64,000 nt of DNA from Actinomadura nitritigenes (GTDB lineage Bacteria > Actinomycetota > Actinomycetes > Streptosporangiales > Streptosporangiaceae): NCBI RefSeq assembly GCF_017573545.1, contig NZ_JAGEOK010000031.1:62001-126000 (forward strand). The letters are read 5' to 3'. Each line of letters opens with the position of its first letter. Positions within the stretch are counted from its first letter, which is position 1. Shown here piece by piece: positions 15,262 to 23,447 of the stretch. The notes under the pieces were generated by a model. That model worked only from the letters and a program-made list of their open reading frames with translations, had not been told where the DNA came from and ran no database searches. The position numbers were made by a program, and so were the translations under genes.

Positions 15262-16562
15262 GGGAACTCCACGCGTAGGACGGTCGGCCCACCGGCCGGA
15301 CTGGACAGGAGCATTCTTCCGCCGATCACTGCTACGCGGTCGGCAAGACCGGTGAGACCGCTCCCTAGGGACGGGTTCGCGCCGCCCTTGCCGTCGTCCT
15401 CGACTTCCATGGCCAGGGTGTCGCCGCGAAGGTGCACGCTCATCCGTCCCCTACGGGCGTCGCTGTGCTTGGCGATGTTGGACAGGGCCTCGGCGGCGAC
15501 GAAGTAGGCGGTGCCCTCTTCGTGCGGGGGCAGCCTTTCGGGCAGGTCCGTTTCGACCGTCACGGGTATGGGGGAGCGGTCGGCGAGTTCGCGCAGCGCC
15601 GCGGGCAGCCCTCGGTCGGTCAGCACGCGCGGATGGATGCCGCGGATGAGTTCGCGCAGCTCCTCCATGAGGAGTTTGGCCTGCTCATGAGCCTCCATCA
15701 CGCTGCGACCGGCGTCGGAGTCGGCGGGCAGTTCCACGCGGGCCATGCCGAGCTTGAGCGTGAGACCGATCAGGCGCTGCTGCGCACCGTCGTGCAGGTC
15801 GCGCTCGATGCGCCGCCGCTCGGCTTCGAACGCGTCCACCAGCCTGGCCCTGGACCGGGACACCTCGACGAGTTCGGCGCGGAGCCGCTCACCGGAACCC
15901 CGTCCGAGAAGGCTTCTGGCCATCGCTCCGTGCGCGCCCGCGAGGACCGCCGCGAAGTACGGGAGGGTGGGCAGCAGGGCGAGCCCGGCCACGGCGTACG
16001 GCACGGCGTCCACCGGGGTCGCCACCTTGGCCAGGCCCAGGGACACCGGCTCGCCTGCGCCCTGAGCGAGAAGCGGGCTGAAGAGAAGCCCGGCGACGGC
16101 GAACACGTACGTCAGCAACGCCCCGTACAGGACGGGCACCACGGTCACCAGGAGGGACGCGTAGGCCATCTCGCGCCAGATGGCCGCCTCCCCGTAGCGG
16201 ACGAGCGACCACGTGCGCGGCTCGGAGCCGTTCACGCGCGAGTGGCCCGAGACGATCGGACGGACGTCCACCAAGCGGAGCCGGCGGCGTTCCACCTCCG
16301 CGACCGGGAGGGCCACCAGCGGGCCCAGCCCCGCGACGAACAGGACGCCCAGCGCCACGAGCAGCAGGCGCGCGCCGACCCCGTGGCGGGACGACAGGGC
16401 GGCGGCCCACGGCAGGACCAGCAGCCCGAACGGGACGGCGGCGGCGAGCATCGGAACCGGCGTCGACAGCAGGTAACCCGCGCACCGCCAGGGCCAGCCG
16501 GAGATCAGGTACCGCCGCCCGGTCGCGGCCTCCAGGGCGGTGCGAGGCGCGCTGACGGTCAT
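15240..16562 (-). CDS. Membrane sensor histidine kinase (HisKA_3/DesK type)
   Basis: About 440 residues. The N-terminal half has two pairs of hydrophobic helices (around residues 30-75 and 130-215). The HisKA_3 box R-R-R-I-E-R-D-L-H-D-G-A-Q-Q-R-L with its phosphoacceptor His and the ATP-binding domain (N-box A-E-A-L-S-N-I-A-K-H, then D-D-G-K-G and G-L-T-G-L-A-D-R) fill the rest. This is the architecture of kinases that sense cell-envelope stress and control ABC exporters. I chose ATG at 16562; a TTG at 16580 is an alternative. It diverges from the exporter genes across a perfect 16-base dyad. Confidence 0.9.
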   Translation of the reverse strand: MTVSAPRTALEAATGRRYLISGWPWRCAGYLLSTPVPMLAAAVPFGLLVLPWAAALSSRHGVGARLLLVALGVLFVAGLGPLVALPVAEVERRRLRLVDVRPIVSGHSRVNGSEPRTWSLVRYGEAAIWREMAYASLLVTVVPVLYGALLTYVFAVAGLLFSPLLAQGAGEPVSLGLAKVATPVDAVPYAVAGLALLPTLPYFAAVLAGAHGAMARSLLGRGSGERLRAELVEVSRSRARLVDAFEAERRRIERDLHDGAQQRLIGLTLKLGMARVELPADSDAGRSVMEAHEQAKLLMEELRELIRGIHPRVLTDRGLPAALRELADRSPIPVTVETDLPERLPPHEEGTAYFVAAEALSNIAKHSDARRGRMSVHLRGDTLAMEVEDDGKGGANPSLGSGLTGLADRVAVIGGRMLLSSPAGGPTVLRVEFPCSRPSE

Positions 16563-16597
16563 GAAACCAAAGCTAGTCAAGCTTTCGCGGTGGGACG

Positions 16598-16613
16598 GTA
16601 TGGCTGGCCATAC
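16598..16613. promoter_or_regulatory. Perfect dyad between kinase and ABC-exporter genes
   Basis: GTATGGC-tg-GCCATAC is a perfect 7+2+7 inverted repeat midway between two divergent start codons (16562 and 16673). Its position makes it a good candidate operator for the adjacent NarL-type response regulator; this is inference. Confidence 0.5.
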
Positions 16614-16672
16614 TCTAAAGATCCTGGTTGGGCGTCATGCGGAGCCCCGGGGCCGGATGGTTCCGTGAAGGC

Positions 16673-17722
16673 ATGACCAGCACACCGACGTCCGGCATCC
16701 CGACCCCGGCCCTTCCAGCGACCGGCGGCGCGGTCCCGAGGCGCACCGCCCCGGACGCCGCGACGACCGGCGGTGCGGTGTCCGGCGGTGTGCCGGTGGG
16801 TGCTGGACCGGTGGGTGGTGGACCGGTGGGTGGTGGACCGGTGGGTGGTGGACCGGTGGGTGGTGGACCGGTGGGTGGTGGACCGGTGGGTGGTGGACCG
16901 GTGGGTGGTGGACCGGTGGGTGGTGCGCCGGTCGGCGGTGGGCCGGTGAGCGGTGCGGTGGCCGGAGGGCGGGCCCGGCTTCCGGTGGGTGCGCCGGCCG
17001 CCGAGTTGCGGGACGTCACCCGCGAGTACGGCAGCGGCAACGCGCTGGTCCGCGCCCTCGACGGCGTCTCCATCGCCTTCCCCGCCGGATCCTGGACGGC
17101 GGTGATGGGCCCCTCCGGCTCAGGGAAGTCCACCCTGCTCCACTGCGCCGCCGGGCTCGACCGGGTGACACGGGGCCGGGTTCTCCTCGCCGGACAGGAG
17201 ATCACCGGCGCGCCCGACGCGGTGCTGACCGGGCTGCGGCGCCGCACGATGGGCTTCGTCTTCCAGAGCTTCAACCTCATCGGCTCGCTCACCGCCGAGC
17301 AGAACGTCGCGCTCCCGCTCAAGCTCGCCGGCGCCCGCGTCCGCCGCGGCGAGGTGCGCGCGGTGCTGGCCGCGGTCGGGCTGGGCGACCGGCTCCGGCA
17401 CCGGCCGCGCGAGCTGTCCGGCGGGCAGCAGCAGCGCGTGGCGATCGCGCGGGCCATGGTCACGCGTCCGGCCGTCCTGTTCGCCGACGAGCCGACCGGC
17501 GCGCTCGACTCCGCGTCCGCCCGCACCGTCCTCGGCCTGCTGCGGGCCATGGTCGACAGGGAAGGGCAGAGCATCGCCATGGTCACCCACGATCCGGCCG
17601 CGGCGGCGCACGCCGACGCCGTCGTGTTCATGTCCGACGGGCGGCTCGTCGACCGGCTCGTCCGCCCCACCGCCCGCGAGGTGGCCGACCGGCTCGCCCG
17701 GCTGGAGGCCGCCCCGTGCTGA
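16673..17722 (+). CDS. ABC exporter ATPase (MacB/LolD-like) with GPVGG-repeat N-terminus
   Basis: About 349 residues. The first ~105 residues are low complexity and include eight perfect G-P-V-G-G units encoded by a 15-base tandem repeat. The ABC domain follows with Walker A G-P-S-G-S-G-K-S-T, the Q-loop in F-V-F-Q-S-F-N-L, signature L-S-G-G-Q-Q-Q-R-V, and Walker B V-L-F-A-D-E-P-T-G-A-L-D-S. It belongs to the MacB/LolD group and pairs with the FtsX-type permease encoded downstream, whose start overlaps this gene by 7 bases. I chose ATG at 16673; the ABC fold could also be translated from a later start. The repeat is unusual for the family. Confidence 0.88.
   Translation: MTSTPTSGIPTPALPATGGAVPRRTAPDAATTGGAVSGGVPVGAGPVGGGPVGGGPVGGGPVGGGPVGGGPVGGGPVGGGPVGGAPVGGGPVSGAVAGGRARLPVGAPAAELRDVTREYGSGNALVRALDGVSIAFPAGSWTAVMGPSGSGKSTLLHCAAGLDRVTRGRVLLAGQEITGAPDAVLTGLRRRTMGFVFQSFNLIGSLTAEQNVALPLKLAGARVRRGEVRAVLAAVGLGDRLRHRPRELSGGQQQRVAIARAMVTRPAVLFADEPTGALDSASARTVLGLLRAMVDREGQSIAMVTHDPAAAAHADAVVFMSDGRLVDRLVRPTAREVADRLARLEAAPC
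16805..16924. repeat. 15-base tandem repeat, 8 perfect copies, coding
   Basis: Eight identical head-to-tail copies of GGACCGGTGGGTGGT lie inside the ABC ATPase gene and keep frame, each encoding G-P-V-G-G. Related but diverged units lie on both sides. Copy number could vary by slippage without a frameshift. Confidence 0.9.
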
Positions 17723-19659
17723 CCCTCGCCGTGAACACTTTCCGGGAACGCTGGCGGCTCTTCGCCGGCGCCATCACCGCCGTGGCGCTCGGTGTGGCGC
17801 TCGTCCAGTCGTCCCTGCTGGTCATGGTGGCCACGGACCGGGCACCGATCCCGCCCGGCGTCACCGGCCGGGCCAGGGAGGACCTTCGCGAGGGCTACGC
17901 CGGAGCGGCCACGCTGCTCGGCATGACGGTGATGCTGTCGGCCTTCCTCACCGTCTTCATCGTCAGCTCGACGTTCGCCTTCACCGTCGCCCAGCGCCGC
18001 CGCGACCTCGCCCTCCTGCGCCTCGTCGGCGGCGGCCGGGGCCAGCTCGTCCTGCTGCTGCTCGGTGAGGCACTGCTGCTCGGCCTGACCGGCACGGCGG
18101 CCGGCGTGCTCGTCGGCCTCCCCGCCACCTGGCTGCAGGCCCGGCTGCTGATCGCGCTCGGCTTCCTGCCGGACGGCTTCCCGCTCGTCTGGGACGGCGG
18201 CGTCCTCGTCGCCTCCGGCTGCGTCGGGATCACGGTCGCCCTCGTGGGCGTGCTCGCCGCGGCGCGCCGCGCCGCGAAGGTCCGCCCGCTGGACGCACTG
18301 CGCGACACCGGAGGCGCCGCCCGGGTGATGACCCCGGCGCGCTGGCTGGCCGGCCTGTCCTCCCTCGCGTTCACCATCTGGATGGTGACGCTCGCCCAGT
18401 CCGCGGACCTGCTCGGCGCCCTGCTCATGGGCCTCGGCATCTCCATCATGGGCGCCGTCTCGCTCAGCGCGCTGAGCCCCCTCGTCGTCCCCCTCGCCGG
18501 ACGCGTCCTCGGCGCCGTCCTCCGCACCGGCACCCTCGGCGAACTGGCCGAGGCCAACCTCCGTGACGGGGTGCGCCGCAGCGCGTCCACCGCCGCCCCG
18601 CTCATCGTGCTGGTCGCCCTGCTCCTCGGCCTGACCGGCACCCTCGGCTCCCTGGCACTGATGTCGGGCGAGGAGCAACGCGACCTCGTCCGGGGCGACC
18701 TGGTGGTGACCTCGTCCGGTGCCGACCTGGACCGCATCGCCGCCGTCCCCGGTGTTGCGGCCGCATCACCGCAGCTGTCCCTCTCCATGAGCGTGACCGC
18801 CCGACACCACGAGGTGAACCGAACATGGCGCCAGACGCACTATGCGGGCATCGTCGCGATCGACGCCTCCGCGTACGCCCGCACCCACGACCTTCACCTC
18901 CGTGCGGGCTCGCTCACCCGGCTCCACGGCCGGACGATCGCCCTGGGCCCCGGCATGGCGGAGTCAGGGATCCGGGTCGGCTCCACCGTGACCGCCGTCA
19001 TCAACGGCCACACGACGCGGCTGAAGGTCGTCGCAGCCCTCCGGCCGACGCTGGAGAACTACTCCGAGACCTTTCTCGTGCCGCGCGACCTCGTCCCCGC
19101 CTCGGCCCTCGCCACGGCGAAGGCCGAGACCGTGATCCGCCTCGCCCCCGGCGCGAGCCGGTCGACGGTCCGGACGGCGATGCGCGCAGCGGGAGCCGGC
19201 AAGGTCCAGACCGTCCCGCAGTGGGCGGACGACAGAACCGCCGCGCAGCAGCGGGGCAACATAGGGATCCTCGCCGTCCTCATGGGCATGGCCGGCGGCT
19301 ACGCGGTGGTCGCGGTCATCAACGCCGTCGTGATCGCCGGAACCGAGCGCCGCACCGAGTTCGCCGCCGCCCGCGTCACGGGCCTGACCCGCCCCCAGGT
19401 GATCCGAGCCGCTCTGATCGAGTCGTGGGCGGTCACCGCCATCGGCCTCGTCCTCGGCTGCACGGTCGCCGCGGGAGCCCTCGCCGGCATGCTCGCCGCC
19501 TCCCTCCGCGCCGCGGGCCGACCCTTGGTCGACATCCCCTGGACCCTCCTCGGGATCATCACGGTCGCCGCCTTCGCCGTCACCGGAGCCGCCAGCATCT
19601 GGACGACCTTCTCCGCGACCAAACCCCGTCCGGTGGCCCTCCTAGCCGCCCGGGAGTGA
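17716..19659 (+). CDS. FtsX-type ABC transporter permease
   Basis: A 647-residue permease with two FtsX/MacB-type membrane domains. There is an N-terminal helix, an early three-helix FtsX block around residues 55-190 (R-R-R-D-L-A-L-L-R-L-V-G-G), a middle helix pair, an extracellular domain around residues 330-500, and a second FtsX block near the C-terminus (R-R-T-E-F-A-A-A-R-V-T-G-L-T). It starts with GTG overlapping the ATPase gene. With the ATPase and the divergent two-component system it forms a Bce/VraFG-like export and sensing module, probably against antibiotics or for lipid or peptide export. Confidence 0.88.
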   Translation: MLTLAVNTFRERWRLFAGAITAVALGVALVQSSLLVMVATDRAPIPPGVTGRAREDLREGYAGAATLLGMTVMLSAFLTVFIVSSTFAFTVAQRRRDLALLRLVGGGRGQLVLLLLGEALLLGLTGTAAGVLVGLPATWLQARLLIALGFLPDGFPLVWDGGVLVASGCVGITVALVGVLAAARRAAKVRPLDALRDTGGAARVMTPARWLAGLSSLAFTIWMVTLAQSADLLGALLMGLGISIMGAVSLSALSPLVVPLAGRVLGAVLRTGTLGELAEANLRDGVRRSASTAAPLIVLVALLLGLTGTLGSLALMSGEEQRDLVRGDLVVTSSGADLDRIAAVPGVAAASPQLSLSMSVTARHHEVNRTWRQTHYAGIVAIDASAYARTHDLHLRAGSLTRLHGRTIALGPGMAESGIRVGSTVTAVINGHTTRLKVVAALRPTLENYSETFLVPRDLVPASALATAKAETVIRLAPGASRSTVRTAMRAAGAGKVQTVPQWADDRTAAQQRGNIGILAVLMGMAGGYAVVAVINAVVIAGTERRTEFAAARVTGLTRPQVIRAALIESWAVTAIGLVLGCTVAAGALAGMLAASLRAAGRPLVDIPWTLLGIITVAAFAVTGAASIWTTFSATKPRPVALLAARE

Positions 19660-19914
19660 ACGCCGATGTACCCCTCCGCCGAGCCTTCGGTGGCGTCGTG
19701 GTGGTGAGGCTTCGATCAACTGGGTGCGTGTTCGGCGGGCGGGCGAAACCACCGAGGGGCCGCCGCGACCGGAGAGAGAACGGATCACCGCCGTTCTCAG
19801 GACGTTGGCGGTGCCGCTTGATCAATTCGATCAGTTCGATCAGTCCTGCGGAGGCGCTTCTGACGGTGAACGTTCGGGCTGGGCCGTCCGGAATGATCGC
19901 GTTAGTCTCTGTGC

Positions 19915-20325
19915 GTGGTCAACGTCCTGGCCGGCATCATCGGTGCGTTGCTGGGCCTTTCCGGAGCCCTACTGGGAGCGTGGATCAAGAGCCGGGGTGA
20001 GCAGCGCAGATGGTTGCGTGACCAGAAGCTGGCCGGCGCGGCGGAGATGGTCAGCGCGGGCACCAACATCTACGAACTCCGCAGCGGGAGCAGGGAGTGG
20101 GTCGAAGGGCACGAGCCCGTCGAGTTGCGCGAGTGGCAGACCCAGCTGCAGAGAGGCCGGGCGGTCATCCACCTGCTCTGCACCCAGGAAACCAGCGATC
20201 GCGCGACCGCCTTCGTCCGGCTGTGCTGGCGTGCCGGATCGCCCGGCGAGGAGCACTACGACCAGACCATCGCGGCGCTGCGTTCGTTCACCGACTCGCT
20301 CCGCAAGGAACTCGGCAGCGACTAG
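19915..20325 (+). CDS. Single-helix membrane-anchored protein, function unknown
   Basis: A 136-residue ORF from GTG at 19915. The first ~22 residues form one hydrophobic helix rich in Gly and Leu, followed by R-G-E-Q-R-R-W-L-R-D-Q-K and a cytoplasmic helical domain. Similar small anchored proteins are common in actinomycetes without known function. Its TAG stop contains the TA at which the IS-like element (20325-20815) begins, so the insertion landed exactly at this gene's end. Confidence 0.6.
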   Translation: MVNVLAGIIGALLGLSGALLGAWIKSRGEQRRWLRDQKLAGAAEMVSAGTNIYELRSGSREWVEGHEPVELREWQTQLQRGRAVIHLLCTQETSDRATAFVRLCWRAGSPGEEHYDQTIAALRSFTDSLRKELGSD

Positions 20326-20815
20326 GGCCTGTTTCTTGGATCAGGTGCGGAGCCAGGCGAGCAGGACGGCGATGGTGATGGTGCCGGTGAAGGTGTAGGC
20401 GCGCTTGTCGAAGCGGGTGGCGACCGCGGGGGACTGCTTGAGTCGGTTGATCGCGCGTTCGGCGGTGTTGCGGCCCTTGTAGCGTTCTGGGTCGAACCCG
20501 GGTGGGCGGCCGCCGCACTGTCCTGGGTTGCGCCGGTGCCGTTGCTGGTCGGCTGGTTCGGGGATGGTGTGGGCGATTCCGCGTCGGCGCAGATGAGCGC
20601 GGTTGGCGCGCGGCACCCCGGTCCGCACCCGAGGGCAGATCCCGTTGATCACCGTGCGATGGTCGGCCCACCGGCCGCCCCGGCCGGCCCGTCCACCCGT
20701 CGGCGGCAACAGCGGCGCCAGCCGCTCCCACTCGGCATCGGTCAAGTCACCACGACCCATAACCCGACAGTGAACGAAACCTCGCTCTATGCCAGACGAT
20801 CCAGGAAACAGGCCC
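20325..20815 (-). mobile_element. IS5-type element, internally deleted (MITE-like), copy 1
   Basis: A 491-base element with terminal inverted repeats: GGGCCTGTTTCTTGGATC at the left, matching the right end with one mismatch. It is flanked by TA on both sides (20323-20324 and 20816-20817). It contains a single transposase-derived frame from which the catalytic centre has been deleted, so it cannot transpose alone. The right end truncates the ferredoxin reductase gene. A second copy with the same internal deletion lies at 23448-23858. Confidence 0.85.
20341..20760 (-). pseudogene. IS5-family transposase, central region deleted
   Basis: A 139-codon frame. The N-terminal part (L-T-D-A-E-W-E-R-L-A-P-L-L-P-P) and C-terminal part (R-R-R-G-I-A-H-T-I-P-E, G-R-P-P-G-F-D-P, N-R-L-K-Q, A-T-R-F-D-K) are both typical of IS5-group transposases. 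They are joined directly after R-T-G-V-P. The missing middle holds the two catalytic Asp residues of the DDE triad, so the product must be inactive. The frame is intact, so a short fusion protein could still be made. Confidence 0.85.
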
Positions 20816-20934
20816 TAGGGAGGATAGGGCTCAGCGCCGACCATGGTGATCTCACCGTCGTGGCCGAGCCGCCGTAGTTCCTGCGCGATGGTCAGTCCCG
20901 CAGGGCCTGCACCGACGACCGCGATGCGGCGCAT
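20815..20934 (-). pseudogene. Ferredoxin reductase, N-terminal fragment cut by the IS element
   Basis: From ATG at 20934 the frame encodes 39 residues that match the start of an NAD(P)H:ferredoxin reductase. The FAD-binding G-x-G-x-x-G loop is seen as V-V-G-A-G-P-A-G-L, followed by A-Q-E-L-R-R-L-G and ending V-G-A-E-P-Y-P-P, where intact proteins continue with Y-D-R-P-P-L-S. A TAG formed at the element's end (20815-20817) stops it, and the remaining ~360 codons are absent. The gene began 3 bases after the ferredoxin stop, so the two were one unit. Confidence 0.85.
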
Positions 20935-20937
20935 CGG

Positions 20938-21129
20938 TCAGTCCTCGTCCAGGAAGATGGCTTGTACAGGGCAGGCGCGGGCCGCCTCCTCGATGGCGGG
21001 TAGCGATGCGTCGGCGGGCGTGGCGTCGTACACCAGCTCGTCATCGTCGTTGAGGCTGAACACCTCCGGGGCGGCGAACACGCACTGGGCGTGGGTCTGG
21101 CACAGGGACAGGTCGACACGGACGCGCAT
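20938..21129 (-). CDS. [3Fe-4S]-type ferredoxin
   Basis: A 63-residue acidic ferredoxin with cysteines at 10, 16 and 53 in the pattern C-x-x-H-x-x-C...C-P. The His in place of the second Cys marks the actinomycete [3Fe-4S] ferredoxins that serve cytochromes P450. It also shows the usual A-P-E-V-F and P-V-Q-A-I segments. It would carry electrons from the reductase encoded next, which is now truncated, so it must rely on another reductase if still used. No P450 gene is in the window. Confidence 0.9.
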   Translation of the reverse strand: MRVRVDLSLCQTHAQCVFAAPEVFSLNDDDELVYDATPADASLPAIEEAARACPVQAIFLDED

Positions 21130-21153
21130 GGTTCTCTTTCATCTGTGAAGCGG

Positions 21154-22038
21154 TCAGGCGGGATTGAATCGGGAGTATTTGCCGAAGGACCAACGCTGCG
21201 GAATGCCGCCGGAGACCTCGATGACCTTCTCGACGTCGAAGTCGATCAGTCGTTGCGCGCCGGGCACCGCGGCTGCCCGGACCGGATCCCAGTCGGCGCG
21301 GGCGCGGCCGGTCAGGTGCAGGGTGTGACCGTTTTCCCAGTCCAGGAACAGCAGCCCGCAGCGCGGCTCGAGTTCGAGGTTGCCCAACGTCATGTACATC
21401 GAGTTGCCGACATAGTCCGGCCAGGTCAGCCGGCCGCCGCCGGTCACCGTCACGAAGCCGGGGTTGCCGCCGCGATGTGATGCGTCGGTCCCCAGCCCTG
21501 CCGCGTACGTGCCGATGAAGAACGTGTCGGCCGCAGTGATCCACTGCCGTTGGTCGGCGGTGAGTTCGCGGGTGACGAGAGCCGCCCGGCGTGCCGAAGG
21601 CGAGTCGTCGACGTGGACGCGGGTCTGGATGTATTTCGGGCAGTTGGAATACACCTGTTCGGTGCGCACCAGGAGCCGGTTCTCGTGCTGGCGGGCCCGG
21701 CCGTTGACCCGCATGCGTTTCCGAGTGGCCGGCTCGATCATGAGCATGCCCACCGGCCGCTCGTCGTCGAAAAGGCCTGCGAGCGGATCACCGGCGCCGG
21801 GCAGCCGGTCGGCGATGATGGTGCGCTCGTCGGGGGCGATGGTGAACCCGGGCGGGCCGGTGAGGACGCTGGCCCATGCCGCGCCGGTCTCGTCGGCGGC
21901 TGCGAGCACCGCCAGCCGCTGCCGGCTGAGGAACTCCGCCGCCACCGGTGGAATGGTCGCCTTCACGCCGGCCGATCCCCAGCCGTCGACGGTCAGACCG
22001 GCGCGGCGCTGTACTGCGTGTTCGCCTTGGTGAAGCAT
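21154..22038 (-). CDS. Pyridoxamine 5'-phosphate oxidase-like flavoprotein
   Basis: A 294-residue protein of the PNPOx-like split-barrel group that binds FMN or F420. The L-A-V-L-A-A-A-D-E-T-G-A-A-W-A-S-V-L-T-G strand pair near residues 40-65 begins the barrel. The second half has F-I-G-T-Y and N-S-M-Y-M-T-L-G-N-L. Members reduce or oxidise small organic substrates, and the exact reaction is not visible. It lies between the VOC gene (62 bases upstream) and the ferredoxin gene (24 bases downstream) in one minus-strand unit, suggesting a redox detoxification or catabolic function. Confidence 0.8.
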   Translation of the reverse strand: MLHQGEHAVQRRAGLTVDGWGSAGVKATIPPVAAEFLSRQRLAVLAAADETGAAWASVLTGPPGFTIAPDERTIIADRLPGAGDPLAGLFDDERPVGMLMIEPATRKRMRVNGRARQHENRLLVRTEQVYSNCPKYIQTRVHVDDSPSARRAALVTRELTADQRQWITAADTFFIGTYAAGLGTDASHRGGNPGFVTVTGGGRLTWPDYVGNSMYMTLGNLELEPRCGLLFLDWENGHTLHLTGRARADWDPVRAAAVPGAQRLIDFDVEKVIEVSGGIPQRWSFGKYSRFNPA

Positions 22039-22100
22039 GAGCAGTCCTTTTCGTCGCCGGCCCGGGCCGCAGAGCGCGGCCCGGGCGCAGGTCGTGTCTG

Positions 22101-22553
22101 CTAGAAGAAGCCGCAGGTCGGTGCGCCCTGCGTGGGCGCCGGTGCGGTGTCGGCTCCGCTCGGCGCATAGATCTCCAGGCGGATGCCGTCCGGATCGGTG
22201 AAGAAGACGCCGCCGGAGGACGCGCCCTCGCCGTGCGGGACGACCCCGTCGTAGACCAGCTCCCCGCCGAGTTCGCGCAGGGTGGCCTCCGCGCGGTGGA
22301 CCGTCTCGATGTCAGGTGCCTGGAACGACAGGTGGTGCAGGCCAGGCCGGCCGGTGGGGAACGTGCCGCTGCTCTGCTGCCACAACGTGACCTGCAGGGC
22401 GCCGTCGTGGCCGAGGAAGGCGAAACTGCGGTCGCCGTCGGTCTGCTCGCCCAGGACCTCGAAGCCGAAGACTCGGCGGTAGAAGGCAGTGGAACGTGCC
22501 AGGTCGGTCACGTTCAGGCCGATGTGCCCGGTCTGCAGGGCCGGTGTGCTCAT
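22101..22553 (-). CDS. VOC-family (glyoxalase/dioxygenase-like) protein
   Basis: A 150-residue vicinal-oxygen-chelate protein. Metal-ligand positions of the fold are visible: His in T-G-H-I-G-L-N-V (residue 10), His in L-H-H-L-S-F (about 73) and Glu in I-R-L-E-I-Y (about 126). It is the first gene of the redox operon, directly behind a strong predicted promoter. The family includes glyoxalases, ring-cleaving dioxygenases and antibiotic-binding proteins, and the sequence alone does not decide between them. It ends with an unusual T-C-G-F-F. Confidence 0.82.
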   Translation of the reverse strand: MSTPALQTGHIGLNVTDLARSTAFYRRVFGFEVLGEQTDGDRSFAFLGHDGALQVTLWQQSSGTFPTGRPGLHHLSFQAPDIETVHRAEATLRELGGELVYDGVVPHGEGASSGGVFFTDPDGIRLEIYAPSGADTAPAPTQGAPTCGFF

Positions 22554-22624
22554 GCGAAATCTCCTGTGCGGATGGGGTGACGGGCAGGCCGCGCCGCCAT
22601 TTCTTACGGTAGGCAGGCGCTTGA

Positions 22625-22681
22625 ACCGTTAGAAATATGGCAGCGGTTTATAACGATGTCAAGTTGCCGGTACCGTTAGAA
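22625..22681. repeat. Two direct ACCGTTAGAA repeats around the divergent promoter
   Basis: ACCGTTAGAA occurs at 22625-22634 and 22672-22681, 47 bases apart. One copy overlaps the -10 side of the operon promoter and the other sits just before the divergent CGNR regulator start. They are candidate binding sites for that regulator. Confidence 0.5.
22634..22662 (-). promoter_or_regulatory. Promoter of the VOC-flavoprotein-ferredoxin operon
   Basis: On the minus strand a consensus TTGACA (22657-22662) is followed after exactly 17 bases by CATATT (22634-22639). It points at the VOC gene and is the best vegetative-type promoter in the window. A pair of direct repeats frames it. Confidence 0.65.
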
Positions 22682-22683
22682 GA

Positions 22684-23289
22684 GTGATGGAAGTGGCACA
22701 CCTTGCAGGTGGCGGTGCCCCGCTCCTCGGCGAACCGCCTCCCATCGAGCTCGGCAACACCGCGTACGCGGTGAGAGGTCGCCGCAGGGACGGCTTGCAG
22801 AGCGTTGAGCACCTGGCCGCATGGCTTCGCGACATGCGTGCATGCCTCGCGATCGGACTCGCCGATGCCGACATCGAGGGCGTCACCGACCAGGACCTGC
22901 GCCTTGCCAGGGAACTGCGGGACGTCATCAGGGCCCTCGCCGCGGCGGCCGTGGACGGCCGCGAGTTTGATGCGGACATGGTCGCGACCCTCAACCGTCA
23001 TGTTCGCCAGAGCCCGCGCTGGCACGAGCTGCGCTCCACTCCTGAGCCGCACACGACGGTGTGCGCCGAAGGTCGCCCTGTTGCGGCCGCGATCGCCGCA
23101 TTGGCCGAGGACGCCGTCGACCTGTTCGCTGGGCCGCAGCGCGACCAACTGCGCGCCTGCCACGGGCCGGGCTGTGTGCTGTTCTTCGTCCGCGACACCC
23201 CGCGACGCGAATGGTGCTCACCTGGCTGCGGTAATCGGGCGCGAGCCGCCCGTCACTACGCCAAGGTGAAGCAGGAATCCGGCGATTGA
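22684..23289 (+). CDS. CGNR zinc-finger transcriptional regulator
   Basis: A 201-residue protein with an N-terminal helical stress-response (ABATE-like) domain and a C-terminal CGNR zinc finger. The finger reads C-H-G-P-G-C, R-R-E-W-C-S-P-G-C-G-N-R-A-R-A-A-R-H-Y, which supplies four cysteines and the Arg/His DNA-binding end. It diverges from the redox operon and shares its control region, so it probably regulates that operon. Start GTG at 22684 or ATG at 22687. It lies between the two IS-derived copies. Confidence 0.88.
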   Translation: MMEVAHLAGGGAPLLGEPPPIELGNTAYAVRGRRRDGLQSVEHLAAWLRDMRACLAIGLADADIEGVTDQDLRLARELRDVIRALAAAAVDGREFDADMVATLNRHVRQSPRWHELRSTPEPHTTVCAEGRPVAAAIAALAEDAVDLFAGPQRDQLRACHGPGCVLFFVRDTPRREWCSPGCGNRARAARHYAKVKQESGD

Positions 23290-23447
23290 GTCCCTCTGTA
23301 TGAGGCGCACCGGTCCTGTGGCTTGTATCACTTTGCGTCGGCGCGAACCGCAAGGTCACGAACTGGGCGAACCGGCACCCGCGCGAGCGGGGCGGTGTCA
23401 TCCGTTCGGGGAGGCGGTTCGGCTTGGGGGGAGTTCTGGACGGGGGC

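Noticed and set aside
16805-16924. Possible CRISPR-like array
   Set aside because: The units are 15 bases, directly adjacent with no spacers, and lie in frame inside a gene; no cas gene is present.
20325-20815. Active insertion sequence
   Set aside because: The terminal repeats are good, but the transposase lacks the region with the two catalytic Asp residues, so it can move only if a full-length relative acts in trans.
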